A stretch of DNA of 64,000 nucleotides from Streptomyces cyaneochromogenes (GCF_003963535.1 NZ_CP034539.1:10354001-10418000), one strand, 5' to 3'; counted from the first letter of the stretch, positions 8,174 to 17,554 are shown. Program-made: numbers and translations. The notes: generated by a model from the sequence alone, not told the origin.

Positions 8174-8833
8174 TCAGGGCCAGTAGGCGTTGGTCGGCGG
8201 GGCGACGACCAACGCCGTGTCCGGGTCGTGGTCGATCTGCGCAGGGCCGGCGACGTTCATGGTGGCTCGGGCCCACGGCTGTTCTCGCAGCATGAACGGC
8301 AGTTCCTCCAGCAGCCAGTTCGCCACGTGCTCCCGCTGTTCGGAGGAGTCACCGTCGCGTACGGCCAACAAGTGCTCCTGCTCATCGAGGTCACCCTGCA
8401 TCCACACCGAGGCGTCCAACCACGGGGCAAGCTCTTCGCGGATGATTCCGGTGCCCTCGATCCAGATGAAGTCCGCACCGGCAGGGACGGTGATCGATCC
8501 GGGCCGGTCCTGGGCGATCCAGGCATCAGGGCGGAAGTCGACCGCATCACCCCGGTGCAGGGGTTGAAGGATGTTCTCGACGAGTACGGCACCCCAGTCG
8601 AAGCAGGCGTGATTCCAGGCGATGTCGTCGGTGTGCATGATGGCGGAGTTGGGCACCACCTTGCGCAGCCGCGCGGCCAGGGTCGTCTTGCCGGCGCCGC
8701 CCCGGCCGTCGATCGCGATCACCCGCGGACGTCCGGTGACGTCGGGTGATGCGTCGCGCAGCTGCCGGACGGCGTCGAGCACGGCCACCGCCCGCCAGTC
8801 AACGGCTTCGGTCTCGCCTGGATGTAGACGCAT
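8174..8833 (-). CDS. Uridine-kinase-like P-loop NTPase
   Basis: 219 residues, cytosolic. Walker A is DGRGGAGKTT at about residues 42-51, in the context VIAIDGRGGAGKTTLA typical of the uridine kinase/AAA small-kinase family. HTDDIAWNHACFDW follows, the substrate-side aspartate region of these kinases, and later FIWIEGTGI. Start ATG at 8833. It would phosphorylate a nucleoside or small molecule. A specific substrate cannot be named. Confidence 0.8.
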   Translation of the reverse strand: MRLHPGETEAVDWRAVAVLDAVRQLRDASPDVTGRPRVIAIDGRGGAGKTTLAARLRKVVPNSAIMHTDDIAWNHACFDWGAVLVENILQPLHRGDAVDFRPDAWIAQDRPGSITVPAGADFIWIEGTGIIREELAPWLDASVWMQGDLDEQEHLLAVRDGDSSEQREHVANWLLEELPFMLREQPWARATMNVAGPAQIDHDPDTALVVAPPTNAYWP

Positions 8834-8944
8834 CGCAACGTGTCTCCGGAAGTGAGGACACGGCTCCGGTCTGCCCGGCCGCTCCGCCGCGTGCCTGACC
8901 TTATCGACGTCCTGGCGAGGCGTCCCGTCCGTGTCGGGCCGCGA

Positions 8945-9290
8945 CGCTCAGTCCATTTCCGTAAGGAGTCCATGGCCCGCGGGGCACCGCTGGTCCGCAC
9001 CCGTGATGCGTCCTCCCCGAACGTCACGTCCCGGAGACATGGTGCTCGCGATTCTCGACAGCCCAGTGCCCGCGAACGCGTTCCGCCAGGTCACCAGGGT
9101 TCGCCTGGTGCACCGTCAGACTTCTGATCGCGTAGACGCGTTCAATCGACACCTTCCCGGTGCGGCTGGTGCGCCGTCGGCGGAGGATCCGCATTGCCTG
9201 GTCGGCGTGCGGGAACGGCAGCCTGGGCACGGTGGCGGCCTTGAGCCGGCGGATCTCGTCATGGCCGTGCGGGGGCGGGTGCTTGTTGGG
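8945..9290 (-). pseudogene. ISAs1-family transposase remnant
   Basis: The minus strand reads KVSIERVYAIRSL, DLAERVRGHWAVENREHHV and, after a one-frame shift near 9025, TFGEDASRVRTSGAPRAMDSL. These are the C-terminal signature blocks of ISAs1 transposases (VRGHWxIEN and DVTFxEDxSRxR). The weak upstream part (RLKAATVPRLPFPHADQAM) belongs to the same family. The N-terminal half and both ends are gone. Confidence 0.8.
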
Positions 9291-9402
9291 GTACGGGCCC
9301 GGCGATCTGCGGCTGCGCCGTATGGATGCGAGTGACCGGAAGCGATGCCGCAGCCAGGCGGCGGGGCCTGAGGGCGCGGCTGCATGCCCGCCGGGTGATG
9401 CG

Positions 9403-9981
9403 TCAGACCACGGCGAGCCGGTCGACCAGCAGCTCCACCCTCGGCTCGGTGTTTTCCGGCGGCAGCCGTCCTGCTCGGGTGAGGGTGGCCAGTCCGTGCA
9501 GGGACGCCCAGAACGTCTCGGTGAACAGTCCCGGTTCGACGCCGTCCCCGGCAACTTCACCGAGGCTCTCCATCAGGGCGGCGAAGGCGTCCTTGAGAGG
9601 TTCCGGGGTGTCCTCATGGGCGTACGCGAGACCGCCGTCGAGCTGGAAGATGGCGTCGTAGACCGCCGGATGGCGTTCGGCGAAGTCGAGGTAGGCGCGC
9701 GCGAGGGCGGCGACCCGCTCGCGCGGGCCGTCCGCGGCGGCGGTCGCGGCCCGCACCGCCGCGGCCATCTCGGCGGCGCCCTGGAGGGCGACGGCTCCGA
9801 TGATCTCCCGCTTGCCGCGGAAGTGGCTGTAGAGGACGGGCTGGCTGTATTCGATGCGCTCGGCGAGGCGGCGGGTGGTGACGGCGTCCCAGCCCTGCTG
9901 CTCGGCGAGTTCACGGGCTGTCGCGACGATGAGGCGCTCACGGCTTGCCCGTTCGCGATCCTTGCGTTCCTGTACCGACAT
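9403..9981 (-). CDS. TetR family transcriptional regulator
   Basis: 192-residue DNA-binding repressor. The N-terminal HTH (about residues 15-60) is clear: RERLIVATARELAEQQGWD, TTRRLAERIEYSQPVLYSHF and the GKREIIGAV linker. The C-terminal ligand domain contains YLDFAERHPAVYDAIFQL. ATG start at 9981. It is divergent from a DUF1772 membrane protein, with repeated CTAGCA-type palindromes in the 90-base gap. That layout strongly suggests it represses both itself and the neighbour. Confidence 0.92.
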   Translation of the reverse strand: MSVQERKDRERASRERLIVATARELAEQQGWDAVTTRRLAERIEYSQPVLYSHFRGKREIIGAVALQGAAEMAAAVRAATAAADGPRERVAALARAYLDFAERHPAVYDAIFQLDGGLAYAHEDTPEPLKDAFAALMESLGEVAGDGVEPGLFTETFWASLHGLATLTRAGRLPPENTEPRVELLVDRLAVV

Positions 9982-9990
9982 GATTCGATC

Positions 9991-10054
9991 CTAGCATTGC
10001 TAGACAATCGAGCGGCAGCAGTACTAGCGTTGCCTCATCTTCTAGCAACGCTAG
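9991..10054. promoter_or_regulatory. Repeated TetR-type operators
   Basis: Three related sites lie between the divergent genes: CTAGCATTGCTAG (9991-10003), a half-conserved CTAGCGTTGC (10024-10033) and CTAGCAACGCTAG (10042-10054). The first and third are near-perfect 13-base palindromes sharing CTAGC-NNN-GCTAG. Spacing and symmetry suit dimers of the adjacent TetR protein covering both promoters. Confidence 0.8.
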
Positions 10055-10071
10055 GTTCAGGGAAGGTCATC

Positions 10072-10518
10072 ATGCTCACTGCACTTGAGGTCTTCACCAC
10101 CGTGGTCGTCGGTCTGATGGTGGGGGTGGAGTTCTCCGTCGCCTTCGTCATCAACCCGATCCTCAACGCCCTCCCCGAGGACAGCGGCCAACTCGGCCGC
10201 GCCCACGGGGGCCGGATGCTCGGTGCCCTGATGCCGGTCTGGTACATCGGCTCGCTCGTCCTCGTCGCGGTCTGGGCGATCGCCGGATGGCGCCACGACG
10301 GTGCCGGCCTCGCCGTCACCGCCGGCGCGCTGCTGATCCTCAGTGTGATCATGTCACTTCTGCTGCTCGTCCCGATCAACAACCGGGGCAAGACATGGAC
10401 CCCCGAGAATCGGCCCGCCGACTGGAAGCAGCAGATGAACCGCTGGGACCGCTTCCACTACGTCCGCGTCGCCGTCATCACAGCCGCCTTCACCCTGCTC
10501 GTCGCCGCCCTCGCCTGA
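10072..10518 (+). CDS. DUF1772 membrane protein
   Basis: 148 residues with four hydrophobic segments (about 5-30, 55-75, 83-103 and 128-147). It has the DUF1772 features FVINPILNALP near the N terminus, LLLLVPINNRGKTW in the middle and WDRFHYVRVAVITAAF at the end. ATG at 10072 follows GGAAGG. Members of this family are often paired with TetR or MarR regulators; the molecular function is unknown. Expression is probably controlled by the divergent TetR gene. Confidence 0.85.
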   Translation: MLTALEVFTTVVVGLMVGVEFSVAFVINPILNALPEDSGQLGRAHGGRMLGALMPVWYIGSLVLVAVWAIAGWRHDGAGLAVTAGALLILSVIMSLLLLVPINNRGKTWTPENRPADWKQQMNRWDRFHYVRVAVITAAFTLLVAALA

Positions 10519-10977
10519 GCTGGCGGGCCGACACCGCGCTGGCGGCGCACAATCCACACTCCCCGGGCGGCAGCAGGCCAGCGAAATCACGCCCCCGGGA
10601 ATGCGGCTTCTGCTCGGAGGCCTTCACGGTCGCGTCGGCCCGGAGACCGACCGGCCGCGACGGTGTGCAGGCGGTGGACTGTGTTTGCGGACGGCCGCCT
10701 CTGCGCCCGCAGTTCACCCTTCGTGTCCTGGGATCCCGGCGCCCACCCGCAACCGATACCGAGCCGCCCGCCGAGTGGGGCCCGCTCTGCGTAGAAGGTC
10801 CTGGAAACCCGATGACAAAAGGTGTGTGTGGCGCCACCGGTGAAATTCTGCCCGAATTCCGCGACTGAATGGTAGGGGAGAGGCATTTCAGGCGCCTCAA
10901 ATCCTGTAGTATTGGCCTGCGTTGGTAGAATGAGGCTGCTTGGGTGCGCCGAATGGCTTCGGGGCGAGGAGAAGAGA
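10519..10977. other. Gene-free stretch
   Basis: About 460 bases with open frames on both strands but no recognisable protein. The last 100 bases (TGTAGTATTGGCC near 10905) probably carry the promoter of the next gene. Confidence 0.4.
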
Positions 10978-11553
10978 GTGCCGGAGAGGAATCTCGAGTT
11001 CGGTAAGTACGGGGCTCGCGGTATCAAAGGACATGAGGCGGTGGCCCGCCGGCTTGATGCGCTTGCCCACTTCATCGCGACCCCGGTCACTCAACACCGC
11101 GGTCTGGTGGCCCGCCTGCACTACCTCACCCGTACCGATCACGCCCGTCAGGCAGCCCGTGCGGCCGGCCTCACGGTCACCGGCCGCACGATGAAGGCGT
11201 GGCTGGACGGCAAGCGCAGCCCGTCCGCGAAGAATCTGCAGGCCATCGAGGTCGCTTACCGCACGGTGCGTCGGCACAATGTCGCCCGGTATCTGCTCGC
11301 CCGTCTGAACCGCGAAGGGCGCGGTACCCGCGTGGAGTTCCACCCGCTCAACCAGAGCCAGGTGCCAAGGCCGCGCCAGCGGGTGATCGAGTACCGCACC
11401 CTCAACGTCCGCCACTGGGACCGCATCGTGCAGGCCTGGGCCGAGGACGACGACGCCGCGCTCGATGATGCCTGGGTCAACGACGCGACAGTGGACCTGG
11501 GCAGCCAGTGGGGCGAGTACGAGTACGTGACCAGCATCGGATTCGCAGCCTGA
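10978..11553 (+). CDS. Small HTH protein resembling telomere terminal proteins (Tpg-like)
   Basis: 191 residues from GTG 10978 (VPERNLEFGKYGARG), preceded by GGCGAGGAG. A helix-turn-helix-like stretch reads GRTMKAWLDGKRSPSAKNL near residue 65, followed by a basic helix and a C-terminal acidic domain ending DLGSQWGEYEYVTS. The layout recalls Streptomyces Tpg terminal proteins, which have an HTH with a ...RTIQRYLKGTRKP... pattern and an acidic Tyr-rich tail at about 185 residues. No Tap-like partner gene is adjacent. The alternative is a plasmid-type regulator of unknown family. The Tpg resemblance is from memory and is weak in detail. Confidence 0.5.
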   Translation: MPERNLEFGKYGARGIKGHEAVARRLDALAHFIATPVTQHRGLVARLHYLTRTDHARQAARAAGLTVTGRTMKAWLDGKRSPSAKNLQAIEVAYRTVRRHNVARYLLARLNREGRGTRVEFHPLNQSQVPRPRQRVIEYRTLNVRHWDRIVQAWAEDDDAALDDAWVNDATVDLGSQWGEYEYVTSIGFAA

Positions 11554-11601
11554 CAACACTGTGGGACCTCTAATTCCGGCTGCGCAATCTCGCGGCCTCC
11601 G

Positions 11602-12628
11602 TCATTTCGGTCTGGTCGGAGGGCTCACCCTTTTTTTGGGCTGACGAAGTGCCCATTCACGGTCGCTCGGTGTCGGTTCGGTCCGCCAGCGAGCCCGTAG
11701 GACTCCGTCCTTGTCGGTCATGACAGCGGTGAACAGAGGCACACGTTCATCCGCATATACAGACAGCAGTGCGGCAGCGCGTGCACTGGCTATCCGGGCG
11801 GTCAATTCCGCGTAGTCGTCCTCGTCGGCGATGGCGCTGCGGATGAGGCCGTCGTCGTCCTGCCACACGCCTTCTACGAGGCCGTCGGAGGGGAGGGCGC
11901 ACGGCGGCGATGTCGGTGGACAGGGGTGGCCAGACAGCGAGACGGGCCCGGGGCGTCAGTCCAACACGAACCGGGCCGATGGTGTCGCGGTCGAGATGGT
12001 GCCATCGTGAGGCACCCTCGAGATGGGTCTCTTCCAGGATTCCTGCATGGCCGGAGACGACTGCCCTGTGCAGGTCGGTCCAGAAGTCATCATCCCCGGG
12101 CCGCTGAATGTCCTGGTCCTCCTCCTCGCCGAAGGCGTACGGGGAGGCGTCCATGCGTTCTGGGAACAACCCCAGCTCGCGGGTGCGGGCCAGCGCTTCC
12201 TCGCAAGGTCGGCTGCTGCTGATGTAGAGGTACTGGTCCCACCCCACGTGGACCGCGAACGTGTCGTCCGCCTCCAGTCGGCACCAGGCACCGTTGTCGC
12301 GCAGCATGACCCGCACCAGCTCCAGCGCGACATCGAGCGGCACCTGTGCCCCGTCGTGGAAACCGGCCTGGCCGGACGGGAAGAGCCCTTCCAGCCCGAA
12401 ACCGTCCACCGCAGGTTCGACACCGAAGTGGGCCAGGGAGGGAACCTGCGGCTCGCGTACGACCAGGTGATCGGTACCAGTGTCCGCGGCGAAGGCAGCA
12501 ACAGCCCGAAGGTAGGACGCTTCTACCTCGCCGTGGTCGCTGACAGTGTCCTCAGGACCGGTGTAGTGGCCATGTGCGTCGCGGTCAGCGGGGTCGTACT
12601 TGGTCACGCGGTACACGCAGGTCGGCAC
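11602..12628 (-). pseudogene. Conserved Streptomyces hypothetical protein, frameshifted
   Basis: The minus strand from GTG 12628 (VPTCVYRVTKYDP) reads a long conserved-looking protein with YLRAVAAFAADTGTDHLVV, VPLDVALELVRVMLRD and FAVHVGWDQYLYIS. At about 11908 the frame changes. The natural continuation (LPSDGLVEGVWQDDDGLIRS, then RWRTEPTPSDREWAL) is in another frame and ends at 11602. Joined, it makes about 340 residues. I recognise the protein type only as an unnamed actinobacterial family. One base change would restore it, so a sequencing error is possible. Confidence 0.65.
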
Positions 12629-12817
12629 AACTCTTATCCTTCCGCACAAGCCTGGGGCCACGCCGGGCCCATGCCGGGGGAGCCGAGGCACCGGGGTAGG
12701 ACCCGTCCGAAGCTGCCTGGTCAGAGCGACGACCCGCGCCACGAGATGCGAGATCGTACAGGCTGGGGGCCTCCACCTGGTTCATGTAGGCGGGTCGAGA
12801 GACGGCTCCTGGCGGTT

Positions 12818-14224
12818 TCAGCGGATGCGGTGTTGCTTCCAGAAGGGGTCCAGGTCGTTGTCAGTCACGGACTGCGCGGCTTTCTTGAAGTCTGCGGTGC
12901 TGGAAAGGCCGTACCAGTGGTCGCGGGCGTACTGCTTGAGCAGTCGTGCCATCGTGTCGGCGCCGATGGTGCGTTCCAGGCGTGCCAGGGCGCAGGAGCC
13001 GGCCGTGTAGACGAGGTGGTACTCGCCTGGGTGCTTGGCCCAGTAGGCCATCGAGTTGGTGAGCGCGGTGTCCTGGCTCGGCCAGTCGTCGTCCGACCAG
13101 CACTCGCGTGTGTCCCAGCCGTAGAAGCGTGCGTTGGCGTACTGGGCGAAGCTCTCGTCCAGCCAGGGTGCGCCGTATTCGTCGTTGCCCACGATGCCGT
13201 ACCACCACTGGTGGGCCACCTCGTGGACGACGGCGCCGCCTTCCTCTGTGGTGCCGAGGATGACCAGGCCGGGGTACTCCATACCGCCGCCGAAGTCCTT
13301 GGTCATCACGAAGTCGATCTCGCCGTACGGGTAGTGGCCGAACTCCTTGCCGAACCGGTCGATGGCGGCGACGCCGTCCTTGCGGTTGAGGCGCACTCCC
13401 GCCGCGGGTGTGTTCGGCGCCCAGTACGACTTCACGCGCACACCGCCGGGCGAGGTCTCGGTCGCGGTGCGGAACGGGCCCGCCGCCCACGCGAAGTCCC
13501 GCACCTGGTGCGCGACGCTGTGCGTGACCGTACGCCCGGGCGTGCCGTGGCGGGTCCAGGTGCGGCCGGTTGCGGGGACCTTGAGGGCCGACGGGTGGTC
13601 GATGCGCACACGGAAGTCGCTCGCCAGGGCGTAGAAGCTCTCGCCGGTCGACACATATGGATCGAGGTGCCATCCCTTTGCGTCGTGCACGGCGAGCACC
13701 GGCAGCGCATTGCCCAGGAATCGGAACGCGCCCTCACGGCCGAAGCGGTGGTTGCGCTGGGGCACCGTGATGGATACGTCGAAGGAGAGGGCCGTCCGCT
13801 CGCCGCGCGCGAGCGGCCTGGGCAGGGTGATGCGCAGTGCGGTGCAGTTCACGGTGGGGCGGCCCGCAGTGCCACCGCGCACCTTGGTTATTTTGATGGG
13901 GGACGGCCTGCTGGGCGTGCCGCACTTGTCGTCTCCGTTGCCCCACAGACGCATGAACACCTCACGCAGGGGCCTGTCGGAGGCATTGCGGAACGACACT
14001 CGCTGCCGGCCCGTCCAGCGCGAGCCGTCGGCGTCGCTGCGCAGGGACACGTTGTAGCGAAGCCCGTCGGGCGTCGCGGCCGCGGCCTTGGGGGTCGGTG
14101 CCGCTGCCGGTTCTGGGACGGCGTCGGCAGCGGTGGCGCCCACTGCCACGAGCAGGGCGAGCGGGACAACGAGCAGACGACGAGCGGCCCTTGAGCACCA
14201 TGCGGGTGCGCGTAACGACGACAT
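12818..14224 (-). CDS. Secreted M1-family metallopeptidase
   Basis: 468 residues with an N-terminal signal peptide (basic start, hydrophobic LLVVPLALLVAVGATAADA). The zinc site HEVAHQWWYG lies in the middle third, with the downstream Glu in WLDESFAQYANARF, giving the HExxH-18-E arrangement. The substrate-recognition GxMEN-type motif appears as GGGMEYPGLVIL. Length suits a single-domain aminopeptidase N-like enzyme. It would act outside the cell on peptides. ATG at 14224. It is a monocistronic-looking gene, with about 240 bases to the divergent GNAT gene. Confidence 0.9.
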   Translation of the reverse strand: MSSLRAPAWCSRAARRLLVVPLALLVAVGATAADAVPEPAAAPTPKAAAATPDGLRYNVSLRSDADGSRWTGRQRVSFRNASDRPLREVFMRLWGNGDDKCGTPSRPSPIKITKVRGGTAGRPTVNCTALRITLPRPLARGERTALSFDVSITVPQRNHRFGREGAFRFLGNALPVLAVHDAKGWHLDPYVSTGESFYALASDFRVRIDHPSALKVPATGRTWTRHGTPGRTVTHSVAHQVRDFAWAAGPFRTATETSPGGVRVKSYWAPNTPAAGVRLNRKDGVAAIDRFGKEFGHYPYGEIDFVMTKDFGGGMEYPGLVILGTTEEGGAVVHEVAHQWWYGIVGNDEYGAPWLDESFAQYANARFYGWDTRECWSDDDWPSQDTALTNSMAYWAKHPGEYHLVYTAGSCALARLERTIGADTMARLLKQYARDHWYGLSSTADFKKAAQSVTDNDLDPFWKQHRIR

Positions 14225-14462
14225 GGCAGCGGATCATGCCACATCGCTCTGACAGCCGGCGGTTGTCGCTACTCCTGCTGTGGAGCGTCATGTTCATGTC
14301 CGGGATGCGGTTTGTCGCCGATGCGAAGCGGTGTCGGCACCGGTGATCTGTGACGTTCGGTGATTGCTGGACCGGCCGGGGAGCCGGACACCGCGGATCG
14401 GCTGGCGCCTCTCAGTGTGTAATGTGCCTTAACTGCTGACACCTATTACATGCGGAGGGTGT

Positions 14463-15110
14463 GTGGATACCGAGATCGTGCGGGCCTGGGTCGAGGGCTG
14501 GGCCGCCTCGCGCCGGGCCGCCCCTGTGGTGGAAGAGCCCTGGGGATTCACAGTCGACGTCGGACTTCCCGGGCAGGTGACCCGCCATGTCCTGCCCAAC
14601 GCCGACGAGAAGCTCATCCGCGGGCTCATGGAGACCACCACGGCGCCTGGCACCTGGCTCAAGGTACTCACGGAGCCGCAGACCATATCCCCCTGGCTCG
14701 CACCCGCATGGACCTTTGACGACCCGGGTTTCCTGATGTCGGCAACCCTGCATCCGTCCGCCACGCGCCTCCCGGCCGGCTACCAACTGCGCACATGGAG
14801 CCGAGGCGAGGTCACCCGCGCCCTCGTCCGCGACAAGGACGGCGCCTTTGCCGCCCACGGCCAGGTCGCCGGCTCTTGCCACGCCGGCTCCGTCGTGTTC
14901 GACCAGATAGAGACCGCGCCTGCTCACCGTCGCCAGGGCCTGGGACGGGCAGTCATGCACACCCTGGCCAACGCGGCGATCGCGGCGGGCGCCCGGACGG
15001 GGGTGCTCGCCGCAACGGTTGAGGGGCAGGGCCTGTACGAGTCGCTTGGCTGGACCACACACGCACCACTCACCAGCGTCGTCCTCACGTCATCCGACGC
15101 CGGACGGTGA
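14463..15110 (+). CDS. GNAT family N-acetyltransferase
   Basis: 215 residues, GTG start at 14463. The acetyl-CoA motif is IETAPAHRRQGLGRAVMHTL near residue 155, then AATVEGQGLYESLGW. The first 90 residues form a separate N-terminal region (VEGWAASRRAAPVVEEPWG) seen in Streptomyces GNAT proteins. Substrate unknown. Confidence 0.88.
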   Translation: MDTEIVRAWVEGWAASRRAAPVVEEPWGFTVDVGLPGQVTRHVLPNADEKLIRGLMETTTAPGTWLKVLTEPQTISPWLAPAWTFDDPGFLMSATLHPSATRLPAGYQLRTWSRGEVTRALVRDKDGAFAAHGQVAGSCHAGSVVFDQIETAPAHRRQGLGRAVMHTLANAAIAAGARTGVLAATVEGQGLYESLGWTTHAPLTSVVLTSSDAGR

Positions 15111-15613
15111 ACCACACGCTCACCGAGAGCACTCCACCTCACAGAACGTCACAGGCCAGCGGTTCTGGCTGAACTTTGTGGTCGTGCCGGCCGCCGGCCG
15201 CTTTGTGTGCACTTGGGTCGGTGACGGCTTGCGCCCGGCGCTCGGTTGCCGGCGGCGGGCGTCAGTTGTTGGGCCCGGTGAACGACGGCCCCCTGTACGA
15301 AGGAGGCCGTCGTCGCACACTCATCCAGTGCTCGCGTTCGTCTGCCGCGGCCACGCTTCGAGCGTCGGGGTCCCAACCGACAGGCGATCTGGATGCAGAC
15401 TTGGTCCGACAGAGTGCGGTCCCGCATTTTGCACGGCTCGCGCCTGCCCCGGTGAAGAGCCGGAGCTGTATCGCTCTGTTGCTGGCTGCCTTTGCCGGGT
15501 TTTTCGCGCGGGGGCACGGACCCGGCCGAGGGCGCCCAGCGGGCAGGGAACAGTGTGCGGGACCTTTTCTCCGCGTACGCAAAGTGTCGCTACGACCCGG
15601 CGTAGCGGAGGGT
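15111..15613. other. Gene-free stretch with hairpin
   Basis: About 500 bases between convergent genes with no credible protein. Contains an inverted repeat, ACGACGGCC at 15282-15290 and GGCCGTCGT at 15305-15313, with a 14-base loop, a possible bidirectional terminator. Confidence 0.5.
15282..15313. terminator. Candidate bidirectional hairpin
   Basis: 9-base perfect arms and a 14-base loop between the convergent GNAT (ending 15110) and rpoA (ending 15614) genes. The distance to both stops is large (170 and 300 bases), so its use as a terminator is uncertain. Confidence 0.4.
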
Positions 15614-16630
15614 TCAGTATTGCTCCGTCTCCACGAAACCCGCATCCCCGTTGTCGTCGGCGCCGAGGGCGGCGGCGGTCGGGTCGAATCCGGGCGGGCT
15701 GTCCTTGAGGCCCAGGCCCATGCCGGCCAGCTTCGCCTTGACCTCGTCGATGGACTTCGCACCGAAGTTGCGGATGTCGAGGAGGTCGGCCTCGGAACGC
15801 GCCAGGAGCTCACCCACGGAGTGGACGCCCTCGCGCTTGAGGCAGTTGTAGGAGCGGACCGTGAGTTCGAGTTCCTCGATCGGCAGCGCCAGATCAGCGG
15901 CAAGGGCGGCGTCCGTGGGGGACGGGCCCATGTCGATGCCCTCGGCGTCGATGTTGAGCTCACGGGCCAGCCCGAACAGCTCGACCAGCGTCTTACCGGC
16001 AGAGGCCATGGCGTCACGCGGACGCATCGCCTGCTTGGTCTCGACGTCGACGATCAGCTTGTCGAAGTCGGTGCGCTGCTCGACACGCGTGGCCTCGACC
16101 TTGTACGTGACCTTCAGAACCGGCGAGTAGATGGAGTCGACCGGGATACGACCGATCTCCTGGCCCACCTGCTTGTTCTGCACGGCGGAGACGTAACCAC
16201 GGCCACGCTCGACCGTGAGCTCCATCTCCAGCTTGCCCTTGCCGTTGAGCGTGGCGAGGACGAGGTCGGGGTTGTGCACCTCGACACCGGCCGGGGGCGC
16301 GATGTCGGCGGCGGTGACCAGACCCGGGCCCTGCTTGCGCAGGTACATCACGACCGGTTCGTCGTGCTCCGAGGAGACGACCAGCTGCTTGATGTTGAGG
16401 ATCAGGTCGGTGACGTCCTCCTTGACGCCCGGCACGGTGGTGAACTCGTGCAGCACGCCGTCGACACGGATGGACGTGACCGCCGCACCCGGGATCGAGG
16501 ACAGGAGGGTCCGGCGAAGAGAGTTGCCGAGGGTGTAACCGAAGCCCGGCTCCAGCGGCTCGATCACGAACCGGGAGCGGAACTCGTCGACGACCTCTTC
16601 GGTCAACGAGGGACGCTGAGCAATCAGCAC
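15614..16630 (-). CDS. rpoA: RNA polymerase alpha subunit (stand-alone copy)
   Basis: 338 residues, full length. The N-terminal domain (1-230) assembles RNA polymerase: FRSRFVIEPLEPGFGYTLGN, SLRRTLLSSIPGAAVT and GRGYVSAVQNKQVGQEIGR. The C-terminal domain (250-315) includes ELELTVRSYNCLKREGV and IRNFGAKSIDEVKAKL, which contact UP elements and activators. It ends with the streptomycete tail DAGFVETEQY. By memory it is close to identical to Streptomyces RpoA. The usual neighbours rpsK and rplQ are absent on both sides, so this is most likely a second, displaced copy. ATG at 16630 with upstream GGAGG-like sequence. Confidence 0.96.
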   Translation of the reverse strand: MLIAQRPSLTEEVVDEFRSRFVIEPLEPGFGYTLGNSLRRTLLSSIPGAAVTSIRVDGVLHEFTTVPGVKEDVTDLILNIKQLVVSSEHDEPVVMYLRKQGPGLVTAADIAPPAGVEVHNPDLVLATLNGKGKLEMELTVERGRGYVSAVQNKQVGQEIGRIPVDSIYSPVLKVTYKVEATRVEQRTDFDKLIVDVETKQAMRPRDAMASAGKTLVELFGLARELNIDAEGIDMGPSPTDAALAADLALPIEELELTVRSYNCLKREGVHSVGELLARSEADLLDIRNFGAKSIDEVKAKLAGMGLGLKDSPPGFDPTAAALGADDNGDAGFVETEQY

Positions 16631-17251
16631 GAGGTATTGCCTCCAGTGGTTTGGCGCCTGCTATGTGACGCCGTAGACACACGAATGATACGGGCGATAC
16701 AGGCGATACGGTCTCCGCGGAGGCCGAACCGCCCGACTCCCTCACTCGGCGAAGAGGCTTCGGGCCTCCCTTCGGCCCGTCGCCCCACGGCCGTCTCTGC
16801 TTTGCCGGCGTCCGGCTCCCGGGCACGCAAGGCAGCTCCGGTGCAGTCAATGGGGTTGTGTACGCCCCAGGTGATCACGCAAGCGGCTGTGAGGACAGGG
16901 GATTTGGTGGAGTCACCTTCGCGCCCCGCGGCGCGGAATTAGCCGGACAGTCCCGACGAGCCGTCGACCGATCCACAAGTCCTGAGTATTGCTCCACGGT
17001 GAGGCGAAGCCCTTGACCGGAAGTAGTGGTCAACCTCCAGGAGGCGATCTGACGGAAACTCAGTGAGCAATGCCGGAAGTGTAGTTGCCGAAGTACATCG
17101 AATCCGTCCGTTTGCCTGATCGCGCCGCTACGAGATCAGAAACCACGGTGTGTCACCGAGACGTATTCGAATTTCTGATTTTAATCTCCGGTGATCGTAG
17201 GAAGTCGATCTCTCTCGCGGATCGCACCCACCTCACTCCATCGGAGATGAC
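16631..17251. other. Gene-free stretch between rpoA and a secreted-protein gene
   Basis: 620 bases. The first part carries a short direct repeat (GGGCGATACAGGCGATACGG at 16693-16712) and must contain the rpoA promoter. The last 150 bases are lower in GC and should carry the promoter of the gene at 17252, whose GGAGATGAC ribosome-binding site is clear. No coding frame is supported. Confidence 0.5.
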
Positions 17252-17554
17252 ATGCACAAGCTTCGCAAAGCCGCCGTCGTGGTCGTTGCCCTGGGCAGCG
17301 TTGGACTCCTGAGCGCCGGCACCGCCACCGCCCAGGGGCTCGACGGCCACGGCGGCAAGAGCGGCAAGGGCGGGGACAAGGTCAGCGTCCTGCAGAGCTC
17401 CAACTGTAAGTCGCACGACCTGAACCTCGACGTCCTCGGCCAGGTCGGCGTGCTCAATGGGCTGCTGGGCAACGCGCTCAACGGCGAGGGTAACGCCGGT
17501 GGGCAGAGCAAGCACATTGGCTCGACCATGGGCTGCAACAACAGCGCCTTCTAA
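17252..17554 (+). CDS. Small secreted protein
   Basis: 100 residues. Signal peptide MHKLRKAAVVVVALGSVGLL with a likely cut after TATAQG. The mature part is Gly/Asn-rich and has two cysteines (SSNCKSHD and TMGCNNSAF), with a conserved-looking centre LDVLGQVGVLNGLLGNALNG. This pattern is common to small exported streptomycete proteins of unknown role. It is not a chaplin or rodlin by motif. ATG at 17252 with a strong ribosome-binding site. Confidence 0.75.
   Translation: MHKLRKAAVVVVALGSVGLLSAGTATAQGLDGHGGKSGKGGDKVSVLQSSNCKSHDLNLDVLGQVGVLNGLLGNALNGEGNAGGQSKHIGSTMGCNNSAF

Noticed and set aside
12023..14194. 723-codon plus-strand open frame
   Set aside because: Antisense to the M1 peptidase and the frameshifted hypothetical gene, whose motifs are unambiguous.
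17252..17554. Chaplin or rodlin identity for the small secreted protein
   Set aside because: Signal peptide and size fit, but the chaplin core (conserved Cys spacing with GNSPGNxxxV-type motifs) and rodlin motifs are absent.
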